Shown piece after piece: positions 63,914 to 64,000 of a stretch of DNA of 64,000 nucleotides. Both the position numbers and the translations under genes were made by a program. The stretch's first letter is position 1; every line of letters begins with the position of its first letter. A model generated the notes under the pieces. It saw only the letters and a program-made list of their open reading frames with translations. It was not told the DNA's origin and made no database searches. The stretch comes from an uncultured Agathobacter sp. (GTDB lineage Bacteria > Bacillota > Clostridia > Lachnospirales > Lachnospiraceae): NCBI GenBank assembly GCA_934365945.1, contig CAKRNE010000003.1:62001-126000 (forward strand), in the 5' to 3' direction.

Positions 63914-64000
63914 CTATACATACCTCTCATACTGTGATACCGAGATATCGTCAAAGGTTGTCCGCCCCTTGTATACACTAAGCGCCATATCCAAAAGCGA
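63914..64000 (-). CDS. cobT: Nicotinate-nucleotide--dimethylbenzimidazole phosphoribosyltransferase CobT, C-terminal end
   Basis: The last 28 codons of a gene that continues past the window edge: LLDMALSVYKGRTTFDDISV then SQYERYV and a TAG. The LDMAL-Y-GRTTFDDI pattern is that of CobT C-termini in Firmicutes. CobT activates the lower base. Its stop is followed at once by the cobU ATG. The operon's promoter, and any cobalamin riboswitch, lie outside. Confidence 0.7.
   Translation of the reverse strand, partial: SLLDMALSVYKGRTTFDDISVSQYERYV

Noticed and set aside
50836-64000. Cobalamin riboswitch within the window
   Set aside because: Intergenic gaps in the operon are short and none carries a B12-box-like conserved structure; any riboswitch must lie beyond the right edge.

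Overview
The window looks like chromosome of an anaerobic gut Firmicute of the Lachnospiraceae (Agathobacter/Roseburia/[Eubacterium] rectale type). This rests on the low-to-mid GC, the strong AGGAGG-type ribosome binding sites, the superoxide reductase/hemerythrin defence against oxygen, the hrcA-grpE-dnaK operon under CIRCE, the conserved block ireB-ruvX-DUF1292-RNase J-mltG-like-trmR-U32 peptidase, and an anaerobic cobalamin pathway. No assignment below was checked against a database; families are recognised by eye. Almost every gene is on the minus strand.

Layout. 1-5.2 kb: aroC (+), a HigB/HigA-type toxin-antitoxin pair, an oxidative-stress cluster (Fur/PerR-like regulator, desulfoferrodoxin, bacteriohemerythrin), yaaA split by a one-base change in a G run, bcp peroxiredoxin and a small membrane protein. 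5.56-10.56 kb: an accessory block bounded by two near-identical 40-bp copies of a terminator hairpin. It holds a bacteriocin-like operon (membrane thioredoxin, secreted protein with a cationic C-terminal module, 56-residue two-helix membrane protein), an IS630-type transposase remnant, a degenerate membrane gene, and what looks like a peptide-pheromone system: a 56-residue secreted propeptide gene facing two tandem HTH-TPR regulators. 10.6-27.3 kb: housekeeping genes for tRNA U34 hydroxylation/methylation, RNase J, ruvX, ireB, mtaB, a Crh-like HPr protein, thiI with a cysteine desulfurase, rsmE, prmA, dnaJ, dnaK, grpE and hrcA, with two CIRCE operators.

27.4-49.4 kb: a defence island. It carries a complete BREX type 1-like core (brxA, brxB, brxC, pglX, pglZ, brxL) in one unidirectional run behind a small Xre regulator. 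Embedded among the core genes are a membrane-anchored protein, a truncated SEFIR protein, a DUF3990 (ADP-ribosyltransferase-like) trio, a DUF262 protein paired with a HEPN protein, an AlbA_2 (Schlafen-type) regulator, and a TrlF-like PHP-ATPase at the end. Both flanks carry the same 23-bp direct repeat next to remnants of an integrase C-terminus, so the island probably sits in an integration hotspot upstream of hrcA.

49.5-64 kb: a truncated antitoxin, a zinc-ribbon membrane protein, and a long anaerobic cobalamin operon (cobT end, cobU, cobS, a second CobU-like gene, an alpha-ribazole phosphatase-like gene, cbiB, cobD, cbiC, cbiD, cbiF, cbiG, cbiH, a cbiJ-cbiE-cbiT fusion, cbiA, and a small Cys-rich protein). 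It starts upstream of the window's right edge.

The most notable leads are the cargo inside the BREX operon, the candidate peptide-pheromone locus at 8.4-10.5 kb, and the bacteriocin-like operon at 5.67-7.28 kb, whose last gene is very short.
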